40,403 nucleotides of DNA, from assembly GCF_012395835.1 (NCBI RefSeq), contig NZ_JAAZSQ010000007.1, forward strand, positions 83,854-124,256, in the 5' to 3' direction. The position numbers and the translations under genes were made by a program. Source of the stretch: Arthrobacter mobilis (lineage in GTDB: Bacteria > Actinomycetota > Actinomycetes > Actinomycetales > Micrococcaceae). Under the pieces are notes generated by a model. The model did no database searches and was not told the DNA's origin. It saw only the letters and a list, made by a program, of their open reading frames with translations. Below, in pieces: positions 1 through 7,404 of the stretch (positions within the stretch are counted from its first letter, which is position 1; each line of letters begins with the position of its first letter).

Positions 1-358
1 CGGCGTAGCCGCCGTCGGCCCACACCTGCACGATGGAAGGGCATTTTCGCCCGGGCCGCAGGTTCCCGTCCGGCCGCCTGCCGGACCGCCCCGCGCAGCG
101 CGTCGTGGACCCGCCGGTCGTGCCATCGGCGTTCGAGCGCTGGAAGTACCAGTAGACGGTGCCCCAAGGCGGGAAGTCATGCGGCATCATCCGCCAGGCG
201 CACCCGGTACGGTCCACGTACAGGATCGCGTCCACGATCCGCCGCCGGGAATGCCTTGCGGGGCGGCCACCGGTCTTGGCCGGGACCAGCGGCCCGATCA
301 GGGCCCACTGCTCGCCAGTCAGATCCGAGGGGTGGGGACGAGGCGAAGAACCTGCCAT
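1..358 (-). pseudogene. Decayed IS5-family transposase, runs off left edge
   Basis: The minus strand reads from an ATG at 358 as the N-terminal half of a typical actinobacterial IS5-group transposase. It opens MAGSSPRPHPSDLTGEQWAL, followed by the GRPARHSRRRIVDAILY and GCAWRMMPHDFPPW motifs. After the YWYFQR stretch (around 120-135) the frame is lost. Readable pieces VHDALRGAVRQAAGREP and then IVQVWADGGYA lie in other frames. In intact relatives a stretch of some tens of residues separates these last two motifs; here they almost touch, so an internal deletion plus at least two frameshifts are inferred. The element ends just after the thiolase stop (TAA at 425-427). Terminal repeats could not be defined. 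It cannot encode a working transposase. Confidence 0.8.
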
Positions 359-424
359 ACCTTCACGCTGGCCTCCTCCGGCTGTCAGAGTCAACCACCC
401 GCAGGACACTTTCCCAACACTTAG

Positions 425-1594
425 TTAGAGGGACCGGAGCACGACCGCGCTGCCCTGGCCGCCGCCGCCGCAGATGCCCGCCGCGCCGAGGGTGCCGGGG
501 CCCTGTTCGGCCAGTTGCCGGGCCAGGGTCCCGACGATGCGGGCCCCGGATGCTCCGATGGGGTGGCCGAGGGCGATGGCCCCGCCGCGCGCATTGACGG
601 TGCCGCCGTCCAGGCCCAGGGTGCGCAGCGACTGCACGGCAACGGCGGCGAACGCCTCGTTGATCTCCACCGCCGCGAGGTCTGCCGGCGCGGCGCCGGC
701 CTTCTCCAAGGCGGCGAGGATCGCGTTCGCCGGCTGGTTGTGCAGCCGGACGTCCGGGCCGGCCACCAGCGCGTGCGACTCGACGGCGGCGAGCGGGGAC
801 AGGCCCAGCCGTTCGACGGCGGCCGGGCTGGCGAGCACCAGCGCGGCGGCCCCGTCGGTGATCTGCGAGGAGTTGCCGGCGGTGATCGTGCCGTCCGTGC
901 TGAACGCCGGGCGCAGCCCGGCCAGCGTTTGGGCGGTTGTGTCGGCGCGCACGCCGTCGTCGTCGGCCACCACGGTCCCGCCGTGGCGCGAGGTGATGGT
1001 GTAGGGCTCGATCTCGCCGGTGTGGAAGGCGGCGTGCGCGGCAGCACGCTGGTGGGAGGCTGCGGCCCAGGCGTCCTGGCCGTCACGGTCCAGGCCGAGC
1101 TCGATGTTGCCGTCCTCGGTGGAGGCCCCCATGGAGCGGCACTCGAACGCGTCGGTCAGCCCGTCGAACTCAAGCGTGTCGATCAGCTCCATTGCCCCGT
1201 ACTTTTGGCCGGCGCGGGCACCGAGTACGTGCGGGGCCAGGGACATGGACTCCTGGCCGACGGCCAGGACGATGTCGGCCTCTCCGCCGGTGATCAGGCG
1301 CTCGGCCTCGACGACGGCTTCCATGCCGGAGAGGCACACCGCGTTCAGCGTCAGCGCCGGCACCGTCAGGGGGATGCCGGCAGCGACGGCGGTCTGCCGG
1401 GCCGGATTCTGTCCGGCCCCGGCCTGCAGGACGTGCCCGGCGATGACCCGCTGGACCTCCTGGGGCGCGATCCCGGCCCGGCGCAGCGCGGCCGTGGCCG
1501 CGTGGGCCCCGAGCGCGGTGGCGGGCACGGAAGCGAGCCGGCCGTTGAAACGCGCGAACGGCGTCCGGGCATACCCGGCGATCAGCGCGCTCAT
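425..1594 (-). CDS. Thiolase, acetyl-CoA acetyltransferase type
   Basis: A 389-residue thiolase with the active-site Cys near residue 87 (NAVCLSG), the GHPIGASG His near 344 and the second catalytic Cys near 375 (GICGGGGQG). The segment [13 protein letters not shown] near residues 55-66 is typical of acetoacetyl-CoA thiolases (AtoB/PhaA); beta-ketoadipyl-CoA thiolases usually carry a different motif there. It should cleave acetoacetyl-CoA to two acetyl-CoA in the cytoplasm. The start at 1594 overlaps the scoB stop by ATGA, so the two are translationally coupled; the open frame extends upstream but only as a shadow of scoB. It is the last gene of the scoA-scoB-thiolase operon and has a transposase remnant directly after its stop. 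A role in beta-ketoadipate degradation is possible but less favoured. Confidence 0.92.
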   Translation of the reverse strand: MSALIAGYARTPFARFNGRLASVPATALGAHAATAALRRAGIAPQEVQRVIAGHVLQAGAGQNPARQTAVAAGIPLTVPALTLNAVCLSGMEAVVEAERLITGGEADIVLAVGQESMSLAPHVLGARAGQKYGAMELIDTLEFDGLTDAFECRSMGASTEDGNIELGLDRDGQDAWAAASHQRAAAHAAFHTGEIEPYTITSRHGGTVVADDDGVRADTTAQTLAGLRPAFSTDGTITAGNSSQITDGAAALVLASPAAVERLGLSPLAAVESHALVAGPDVRLHNQPANAILAALEKAGAAPADLAAVEINEAFAAVAVQSLRTLGLDGGTVNARGGAIALGHPIGASGARIVGTLARQLAEQGPGTLGAAGICGGGGQGSAVVLRSL

Positions 1595-2244
1595 GCCGGC
1601 ACCCCCGCCTCGAGCTGCACACTGAACGGGGCACCGGTCAGGGCGCGGATCTGATCGACGTCGTGCCCGGGAGCGGTGCGGCGCAGCACCAGGGCAGAAT
1701 TGGTGATGTCGAATACCGCCAGGTCGGTGACGATCCGGTCCACCACGGCGACGCCGGTCAGCGGCAGGGTGCACTGTTCGACGATCTTCGCCGAGCCGTC
1801 CTTGGCCGTGTGCTCGGTGAGCACCACCACACGCGGGGTGCCGGCGACCAGGTCCATGGCCCCGCCCATGCCCTTGACCATCTTGCCGGGGATGGTCCAG
1901 TTGGCCAGGTCCCCGGCCGCGGAGACCTGCATGGCGCCGAGGATGGCGACCTTGACGTGGCCGCCGCGGATCATGCCGAAGGAGGTGGCCGAATCGAAGA
2001 CCGACCCGCCGTCCAGGATGGTCACGGTCTGCTTGCCGGCATTGATCAGGTCCGCATCCTCCTCGCCCTCGTAGGGGAACGGGCCCATGCCCAGCAGCCC
2101 GTTTTCGCTCTGCAGGGTCACCCGCACGCCCTCGGGCAGGTTGTTGGCCACCAGCGTGGGAATGCCGATGCCCAGGTTCACGTAGTCGCCGTCGTTCAGT
2201 TCCGCGGCGGCAATGGCCGCCATTTCGTCACGGGTCCAGGCCAT
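1591..2244 (-). CDS. scoB: 3-oxoacid CoA-transferase subunit B
   Basis: A 217-residue small subunit of a two-subunit class I CoA-transferase. The active-site glutamate sits in SENGLLG (Glu47), followed by the conserved [20 protein letters not shown] region. The enzyme moves CoA from succinyl-CoA to acetoacetate or 3-oxoadipate. The two families are close, so the substrate is judged mainly from the downstream thiolase, which looks like the acetoacetyl-CoA type. The ATG at 2244 follows AAGGAGAGAC, a good ribosome-binding site. There are 27 bases between the scoA stop and this start, and the stop overlaps the thiolase start. An alternative name is pcaJ. Confidence 0.9.
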   Translation of the reverse strand: MAWTRDEMAAIAAAELNDGDYVNLGIGIPTLVANNLPEGVRVTLQSENGLLGMGPFPYEGEEDADLINAGKQTVTILDGGSVFDSATSFGMIRGGHVKVAILGAMQVSAAGDLANWTIPGKMVKGMGGAMDLVAGTPRVVVLTEHTAKDGSAKIVEQCTLPLTGVAVVDRIVTDLAVFDITNSALVLRRTAPGHDVDQIRALTGAPFSVQLEAGVPA

Positions 2245-2271
2245 GTCTCTCTCCTTCTGAAAGCGGTTGGG

Positions 2272-2988
2272 TCAGGCGCCGACGGCGGCGGGGCGGGGGC
2301 GGACGGTGCGTTGCTCGATGTCCTTGGTGCGGTTCGAGGCCTGCACCAGGCGCTGGACATAGACCCCGGGGGTCACGATGTGGTCCGGGTGCAGTTCCCC
2401 GGGCGCCACGATGACCTCGGCCTCGGCGATGGTCACCTTCCCGGCGGTGGCCACCACCGGGTTGAAGTTCCGGGCGGTGTACCGGTAGATCAGGTTGCCC
2501 TCGGTGTCGGCGGTGTGCGCGTGGACCAGGGCGAGGTCGGCCGTGATGCCGCGCTCCTGTACGTACAGTTCGCCGTCGAATTCGGCGTGCGGCTTGCCCT
2601 CGGCCACCTGGGTGCCGACGCCGGTCCTCGTGTAGAAGGCGGGGATGCCGGCACCGCCGGCGCGCAGCCGTTCGGCCAGGGTCCCCTGCGGGTTGAACTC
2701 CACCTCGAGCGTCCCGGCCAGGAACTGCTCGGCGAACAGCTTGTTCTCGCCCACGTAGGAGGCCAGCACCTTGGCCACCTGCCCGGACTCAATCAGCACG
2801 CCCAGGCCCTTGCCGTCCACCCCCATGTTGTTCGACACGATGGTCAGGTCCCGCACCCCCGACTCCCGCACCGCGTCGATCAAATCCGCCGGAATGCCCG
2901 AAAGACCAAAACCGCCCACCGCGACGGTCATCCCGTCTGCGAGCACATCCCACAGTGCTGCCGCCGGGTCTGCGCAAAGCTTTGACAT
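2272..2988 (-). CDS. scoA: 3-oxoacid CoA-transferase subunit A
   Basis: A 238-residue large subunit partner of the following gene, with the CoA-transferase signature GGFGLSGIP at residues 25-33, the SNN segment and the GTLAERLRAGGAGIPAFYT block characteristic of SCOT/PcaI alpha subunits. The start at 2988 is chosen because AAGGGG lies seven bases upstream; an in-frame ATG at 3045 would extend the protein by a non-conserved stretch and overlap the operator. First gene of the operon, transcribed away from the IclR gene. Expected control is by that regulator through the palindrome at 3018-3032, which sits in the leader between promoter and start. The exact substrate (acetoacetate or 3-oxoadipate) is inferred from context. 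Confidence 0.9.
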   Translation of the reverse strand: MSKLCADPAAALWDVLADGMTVAVGGFGLSGIPADLIDAVRESGVRDLTIVSNNMGVDGKGLGVLIESGQVAKVLASYVGENKLFAEQFLAGTLEVEFNPQGTLAERLRAGGAGIPAFYTRTGVGTQVAEGKPHAEFDGELYVQERGITADLALVHAHTADTEGNLIYRYTARNFNPVVATAGKVTIAEAEVIVAPGELHPDHIVTPGVYVQRLVQASNRTKDIEQRTVRPRPAAVGA

Positions 2989-3017
2989 CTGCTGCCCCTT
3001 GCCGTCGTTCCGTGTCT

Positions 3018-3032
3018 GTCCACTTTGTGGAC
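3018..3032. promoter_or_regulatory. IclR-type operator, scoA side
   Basis: A perfect palindrome GTCCACTTTGTGGAC (6-bp arms, 3-bp centre) lies about 30 bases upstream of the scoA start. A near copy, GTCCATATTGTGGAT, is at 3126-3140 on the iclR side, giving a shared pattern GTCCAYWTTGTGGAY. A half-site GTGGAC ends at 3110 between them. Pseudo-palindromes of this size between divergent genes are the usual binding sites of IclR regulators. Confidence 0.7.
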
Positions 3033-3049
3033 GATCCAATGTCACGGAA

Positions 3050-3078
3050 GACTAGCCACGGTGCCGACGGTGCGTCAA
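3050..3078 (-). promoter_or_regulatory. Candidate sigma-70 promoter of scoA operon
   Basis: On the minus strand TTGACG (3078-3073) is followed after 17 bases by CTAGTC (3055-3050), or TAGTCT with an 18-base spacer. The -35 is good and the -10 is weak. The start point would lie near 3043, placing the operator 3018-3032 just downstream of it, a position suited to roadblock repression. Confidence 0.4.
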
Positions 3079-3125
3079 CAACGCCGAAAATTGGCCCTCA
3101 TAGTGTGGACCGCGTGCCGTAAACT

Positions 3126-3140
3126 GTCCATATTGTGGAT
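3126..3140. promoter_or_regulatory. IclR-type operator, regulator side
   Basis: GTCCATATTGTGGAT matches the scoA-side palindrome at 12 of 15 positions, with the differences falling at symmetric or central places. It ends 26 bases before the chosen iclR start, so binding here would suit autoregulation. The two site centres are 108 bases apart. Confidence 0.6.
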
Positions 3141-3166
3141 AGGACATGGTGGGAAGGAAGTACCTG

Positions 3167-3955
3167 ATGGCAGGAGAGCCGGTGCAGGGAGCGCAGGTGG
3201 TGGGCCGGGTGGCGCAGCTGCTGCGGATTGTGGCGCGGGCAGCCGACGGCGGGGCGGCGCTGCCGGACATCGTCCGGGCCTCGGGGCTGACCCGTCCCAC
3301 GGTGCACCGGCTGCTGACTTCGCTCGCGGCCGAGGGCCTGCTGGACCACAGCGCCGACACCGGAACCTGGCATCTGGGGCCCGAGCTGTATGTCATGGGC
3401 GCGGTGGCCGCGAACCGCTTTGCCATCGAGGACCTGGCCCGCCCCAGCCTGCGCCGGCTCGCGGACGAGACCGGGGAAAGCGCGTTCCTGTCCATCCGCC
3501 GCGGCGACGAAACGGTGTGCCTGGTCCGCGAGGAGGGCAGCTTCCCGGTCCGCTCCTTCGTGCTGCACGAGGGGGTGCGCTTCCCGCTCGGCGTGGCCTC
3601 GGCCGGGCTGGCCATCATGGCCTTCCTGCCGGAGGACGAGGTGGAGCGGCTGCTCGCGGACACCGGGCCCCGGGAAGGAAGGTTCGGTCCCGCGCACAGC
3701 GCCGGCAATATCCGGGCCAACCTGGAAGCCACCCGCAGGACCGGGTACACCGTCAACCCGGGCCTGATCCTGGAAGGCAGCTGGGGGATGGGCGCGGCCA
3801 TCTTCGACCGCAACGACAGGCCGGCCTGGGCCTTGTCGCTGACCGGGATCGAACAGCGGTTCCGCCCGGAGCGGCAGGAGTTCCTGGGCCGGCTGCTGCT
3901 GGAGGAGGCCCACAAGATCACCCAGCAGCTGCGCCGGCAGCCGGCCGGACGGTAG
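3167..3955 (+). CDS. IclR-family transcriptional regulator
   Basis: A 262-residue protein with an N-terminal winged helix-turn-helix (about residues 10-65, containing ASGLTRPTVHRLLTSLAAEGLL) and a C-terminal IclR effector domain (about 80-250, with SAFLSIRRGDETVCL and LGVASAGLAIMAF). The start at 3167 is preferred because GGAAGGA lies eight bases before it; an ATG at 3146 would overlap that site's spacing and add seven residues. It diverges from scoA and probably controls it by binding the paired palindromes at 3018-3032 and 3126-3140. Some IclR proteins of this type activate and others repress, so the sign of control is open. It converges with the MDR gene, 15 bases away. Confidence 0.9.
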   Translation: MAGEPVQGAQVVGRVAQLLRIVARAADGGAALPDIVRASGLTRPTVHRLLTSLAAEGLLDHSADTGTWHLGPELYVMGAVAANRFAIEDLARPSLRRLADETGESAFLSIRRGDETVCLVREEGSFPVRSFVLHEGVRFPLGVASAGLAIMAFLPEDEVERLLADTGPREGRFGPAHSAGNIRANLEATRRTGYTVNPGLILEGSWGMGAAIFDRNDRPAWALSLTGIEQRFRPERQEFLGRLLLEEAHKITQQLRRQPAGR

Positions 3956-3970
3956 TCGCTGCCGCAGCGC

Positions 3971-5041
3971 TCAGCCGTTCGGACGCAGTACTGCCTTGAG
4001 CAGCAGATTGCCCTCTGCGTCCGTTCCCTCGGCCGAGTGGTGCAGCGCATGGACCGCCTGGTCCATGGGATAGACCCTGACCAGCTTTTCGCCCAGCCAA
4101 GGCACGGTAGTCAGGAACTGCAGGGCTGCCTCATAGTCCTTCCGGCCCGAGGCGTAGCTGATCAGCGCCTCGAGCTTCTTCCCCGGGATGGTCTTGACGC
4201 TCTGCTGGGTTCCGGTCGCATAGACCGCTACCAGGACCAGCCTGCCGCCGGGCTTCAGGGCCTGCACAGCGGTCGTGAGCTGCTTGCCGGAGCCGGAGGC
4301 CTCCAGCCACACGTCGACGCTGTCCGGGTCCGGATCGGTGATGGTCCGCAGGCCGAGGCTGTCGGCCAGCATCTGCCGGCGCTCGTGCAGCGGACCCTCC
4401 CGGCCCACCATCACGACGTCGGCGCCCAGGCTCTTGGCCACCAGCGCGGCGATCAGGCCGATCGCGCGCGTGGTCGAGACTGCGACCCGGTCCCCGGGAC
4501 TGATCCGGCCGACGACGGCGGCGGCGCGCCAGGCGATGGAGGCGGGCTCGGTGAGCACCGCCGTCGTATCCGGCAGGCCTTCGGGCACCGGGAGCAGGCT
4601 TCGCCAGGGGACAATGGCGCGGCCGGCGGCCGTGCCATTGCGGCCAAGGCCGAGTGAGCTGCCCCGCGGGCAATCTTCCGGCCGGTCCGCCACGCACGCC
4701 TCGCAGCGGCCGCAGCCGACGACTGCCTGCGGGACCACCCGGTCGCCGTGGGACGGCCAGTCCGGGACCAGCAGCCCGGTCGCGGTGACCACGCCGACGG
4801 CCTCCTGGCCCAGGACGGTTCCGGGAGCGACCCAGTCGACGACAGGATCCGCCTGGTAGACCACGACGTCGGCCCCGCACAGGCCGCACAGCGTAATGCT
4901 CAGCTCCACGTCCTCCGGCCCCAAGGCGGCCAGCGGATGGTCGACCAGGCCCACGCCGCCGGCTTCCACGGCAGTGCGCGCCAGGGCCGGAACCTCCCGG
5001 CCAACGCCGGTGCGGCGCCTGCCCGGAACACCTGCCGTCAT
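3971..5041 (-). CDS. MDR-superfamily dehydrogenase with altered active site
   Basis: A 356-residue zinc-type medium-chain dehydrogenase related to threonine/alcohol dehydrogenases. The structural zinc Cys set is complete (Cys110, 113, 116, 124). The catalytic set is not: Cys55 is present, but the proton-relay Ser/Thr two residues later is Ala57, and the usual GHE is GQE (Gln79-Glu80). The nucleotide-binding GxGxxG is replaced by TTRAIG (190-195). The fold therefore looks intact while normal alcohol oxidation is doubtful; a reductive or substrate-shifted activity is possible. The start at 5041 follows GAGGGAGGGA, so the upstream extension of the frame to 5206 is not used. It stands alone between the convergent iclR and the upstream nitrilase gene on the same strand. 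Confidence 0.85.
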   Translation of the reverse strand: MTAGVPGRRRTGVGREVPALARTAVEAGGVGLVDHPLAALGPEDVELSITLCGLCGADVVVYQADPVVDWVAPGTVLGQEAVGVVTATGLLVPDWPSHGDRVVPQAVVGCGRCEACVADRPEDCPRGSSLGLGRNGTAAGRAIVPWRSLLPVPEGLPDTTAVLTEPASIAWRAAAVVGRISPGDRVAVSTTRAIGLIAALVAKSLGADVVMVGREGPLHERRQMLADSLGLRTITDPDPDSVDVWLEASGSGKQLTTAVQALKPGGRLVLVAVYATGTQQSVKTIPGKKLEALISYASGRKDYEAALQFLTTVPWLGEKLVRVYPMDQAVHALHHSAEGTDAEGNLLLKAVLRPNG

Positions 5042-5269
5042 GGACCATCCCTCCCTCGAATCCCTGGTTCCGATCCTATCCGGAGCCACGGGTGGGGGAA
5101 CGGCAGAATTGCCAGTTTCAGCGGGCTGCGGCGGCCTGGCGGAACAGCTCGCCCAGGATGGCTGCGCCCCGGTGAGCCGGTTCCAGCGGGTGCCTTCGGC
5201 CATCACTTCGGCGAGTGCGTCTACCAGAGCTCGCCCACCTGCCGGTGCCGTTCCGCCGAGCGGAAACGG

Positions 5270-6277
5270 TCAGCCGGCGGGCGCCGGCTCAGGCTCGGGC
5301 AGCGGGGCGAACAGCTCCCCGTCGAGTTCGCCGGGACGGACCATGGGCGTGCGGGCGCGGTCGTCGAAGAGCAGCCGGGTCACGTCCGGGCGGGCGTAGT
5401 GCCCGGCCGGGTCCACGGTGTTCTTGGCCAGGTCGATCCGGGCCAGGTCCAGGTCGGCGTAGACGATGCCTTCGGTGGCCGGGTCCAGCGGCTCGGTGAG
5501 CAGGGCCGAATCCGGTCCGTAGACCCGGGCGTATCCACCGCCGCCGGTGTAGACCGGCGTGGGGCCGCCGTCGGCGGTGGGGAACTGGCGGGCGCCGGCC
5601 TCGGACATGATCTGGGTGGCGGTGATGACGAAGGCGCTGCCCTCCAGGGCGTAGGTCTGCGAGGCGGCCATGATGGGCTCGGGGCTGAGCGCCGGCACCT
5701 TGCCCAGGATGCCCAGGCAGGGCCAGCCGGCCACGTGGATCTGCTCGTTCTGGGCGTACATGGCGTACTTGGTCAGCGGCTGCAGGTGCTCGAAGCAGTT
5801 CAGTGCCCCGACCCGGCCGGCCGGGGTGTCGATGACCTTGATGCCGGAACCGTCGCTTTCGCCGAAAAGTGTCCGCTCCGCGTGGGTGGGCTTGAGCTTG
5901 CGCCGGTGCAGCAGGATCTGCCCGTCCGGGCCGATGACCGCCTGGGCCATGTACAGCGAGCCGCCGTCCTTTTCGCTGAAGCCCAGGACCACGGTGACGG
6001 AGTTGTCCCGGGCGGCCTCGCGGATCCGGCGCAGGTGCTCCCCGTCCAAGGTGGGGGAGTTGGCGTGGTAGCGGGCCACGAATTCCATCTGCTCGTACAC
6101 CGGGTAGGACCACAGGAACACGGGGTAGCCTGGGATCCAGGTCTCCGGGAAGGCCATCAGGTCCGCCCCGCCCGCTGCGGCTTCCCGGATCAGCTCCACG
6201 GTCTTGGCAGTGGTGCCCTCGATGTCCAGCCACACCGGTTCGGCCTGCACGGCGGCCACGCGCACTGTCGGTGCCAT
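5270..6277 (-). CDS. Nitrilase
   Basis: A 335-residue carbon-nitrogen hydrolase of the nitrilase branch, converting a nitrile to a carboxylic acid and ammonia. The catalytic triad is visible: Glu45 in FPETWIPGYP, Lys129 in RRKLKPTHAERT and Cys161 in NCFEHLQPL. The usual CWEH is CFEH here, one aromatic substitution next to the nucleophile. Length and the C-terminal tail fit bacterial aliphatic/arylacetonitrilases, which form spiral oligomers. The start at 6277 has AAGGAG upstream. It diverges from an AraC-family gene, an arrangement recalling nitrilase loci controlled by an AraC-type activator (NitR in Rhodococcus). A perfect 10-bp palindrome ACAGGCCTGT (6333-6342) lies in the shared promoter region. 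Confidence 0.93.
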   Translation of the reverse strand: MAPTVRVAAVQAEPVWLDIEGTTAKTVELIREAAAGGADLMAFPETWIPGYPVFLWSYPVYEQMEFVARYHANSPTLDGEHLRRIREAARDNSVTVVLGFSEKDGGSLYMAQAVIGPDGQILLHRRKLKPTHAERTLFGESDGSGIKVIDTPAGRVGALNCFEHLQPLTKYAMYAQNEQIHVAGWPCLGILGKVPALSPEPIMAASQTYALEGSAFVITATQIMSEAGARQFPTADGGPTPVYTGGGGYARVYGPDSALLTEPLDPATEGIVYADLDLARIDLAKNTVDPAGHYARPDVTRLLFDDRARTPMVRPGELDGELFAPLPEPEPAPAG

Positions 6278-6455
6278 TGGGTACTCCTTCTTCTGGGTGG
6301 GAATGGATTGTTTCCACGGTATGTTTCAGGTCACAGGCCTGTCCTTGACGTTTTCTGCACACGGCGGGGCGTTTCCTGCAGGCCCTGCTAAAGTTCCGGG
6401 AACCCGGCGGCCGTATGGCCCGCCGGCGGACCGACCGCGGATCGAGGAGGCATGG

Positions 6456-7385
6456 GTGGCAGTCATCTCCGCTGCCGACATCGGCACCTGGCAGCAGATC
6501 GCCGGCCGGCACTTCGTGCCGCTGCGCTGCACGACGCCGGGCAGCACCTTCACCGCCACCCTTTCCCCCGTCACGCTCGCCCCGGATGTGTCCGTGTGCC
6601 GGATCGGCTCCGGGCCGGTGCGGGTGGAACGTACGGACCGCCTGACGCGCCGCGACGACGGCGATGACGTGCTGCTGTCGCTGCAGCTGGGCTCCTCCGG
6701 CACGGTCAGCCAGCACGGGCGGACCGCCAGGATCGCACCGGGCGCTGCCGCCCTCTACGAGACCAACCGGCCCTATGTCCTGGACCATCCGCACCACGGG
6801 CAGGACCTGGCGGTCCTGCGCATCGGCCGGCGGCGCCTGGGCGTGCGGGACCGGCTGATTGCCGACGCCTGCGGCCGGACCCTGGACCGGCGGGTGCCCG
6901 GCATGGCAGCCTTTGCCGGCTACCTGCGCGGCCTGCTGTCCGAGGACGCCGTATCCGGCGCCGGGACGCGGCAGGAGCTGGGCGGGACGGCAGCGGACCT
7001 GCTCTCGATGGTGCTCCGCTCGTTCGCCGGCCTCGGACATGCCGGCTGGGACAGCGACCAGGTGCTGCTGGCGGCGGTGCATTCCTACATCAGGGAGCAT
7101 CTGGCCGACCCCGGGCTGTCCGTGGAGGACCTGGCCCGCGCCCATCACGTGTCGGTGCGCAAGATCCATGCCCTCTTCTCGGCCGGCGGCCAGACCCCGG
7201 CGGCCTTCGTCCGGACCCAGCGGCTGCAGCGGGCCGCCGCCCTGCTGCCGGCCCGGGCGGCCACCGGCCAGTCCATCGCCGCGGTCGCGGCGGCCTGCGG
7301 CTTCGGCGACCCGGCCACCTTCAACCGCGCCTTCACCCGCGAATTCGGCTGCGCGCCGTCGAGATGGGAACCCGGGACGAACTGA
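6456..7385 (+). CDS. AraC-family transcriptional regulator
   Basis: A 309-residue regulator. Residues 1-190 look like the AraC-type ligand-binding domain (LLSLQLGSSG, GAAALYETNRPY). The last 100 residues form the double helix-turn-helix (LSVEDLARAHHVSVRKIHALF and then IAAVAAACGFGDPATFNRAFTREFG). The start is taken as GTG at 6456 because GAGGAGG ends five bases before it; an ATG four bases earlier is out of frame, and the open frame further upstream overlaps the nitrilase gene. It diverges from the nitrilase and most likely activates it in response to a nitrile, amide or related acid. It converges with the molybdoenzyme gene. Confidence 0.9.
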   Translation: MAVISAADIGTWQQIAGRHFVPLRCTTPGSTFTATLSPVTLAPDVSVCRIGSGPVRVERTDRLTRRDDGDDVLLSLQLGSSGTVSQHGRTARIAPGAAALYETNRPYVLDHPHHGQDLAVLRIGRRRLGVRDRLIADACGRTLDRRVPGMAAFAGYLRGLLSEDAVSGAGTRQELGGTAADLLSMVLRSFAGLGHAGWDSDQVLLAAVHSYIREHLADPGLSVEDLARAHHVSVRKIHALFSAGGQTPAAFVRTQRLQRAAALLPARAATGQSIAAVAAACGFGDPATFNRAFTREFGCAPSRWEPGTN

Positions 7386-7404
7386 CGAAGCCGCGCCGGC
7401 CCGC

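Noticed and set aside
425-2988. pcaI-pcaJ-pcaF annotation for the CoA-transferase/thiolase operon
   Set aside because: Not excluded, but the thiolase motif favours acetoacetyl-CoA type, so sco-type names were used.
5042-5269. Open text LVDALAEVMAEGTRWNRLTG between the MDR and nitrilase genes, possibly a small gene
   Set aside because: No good start, and the plausible ending AILGELFRQAAAAR lies in a different frame; at best a fragment, not supported enough to list.
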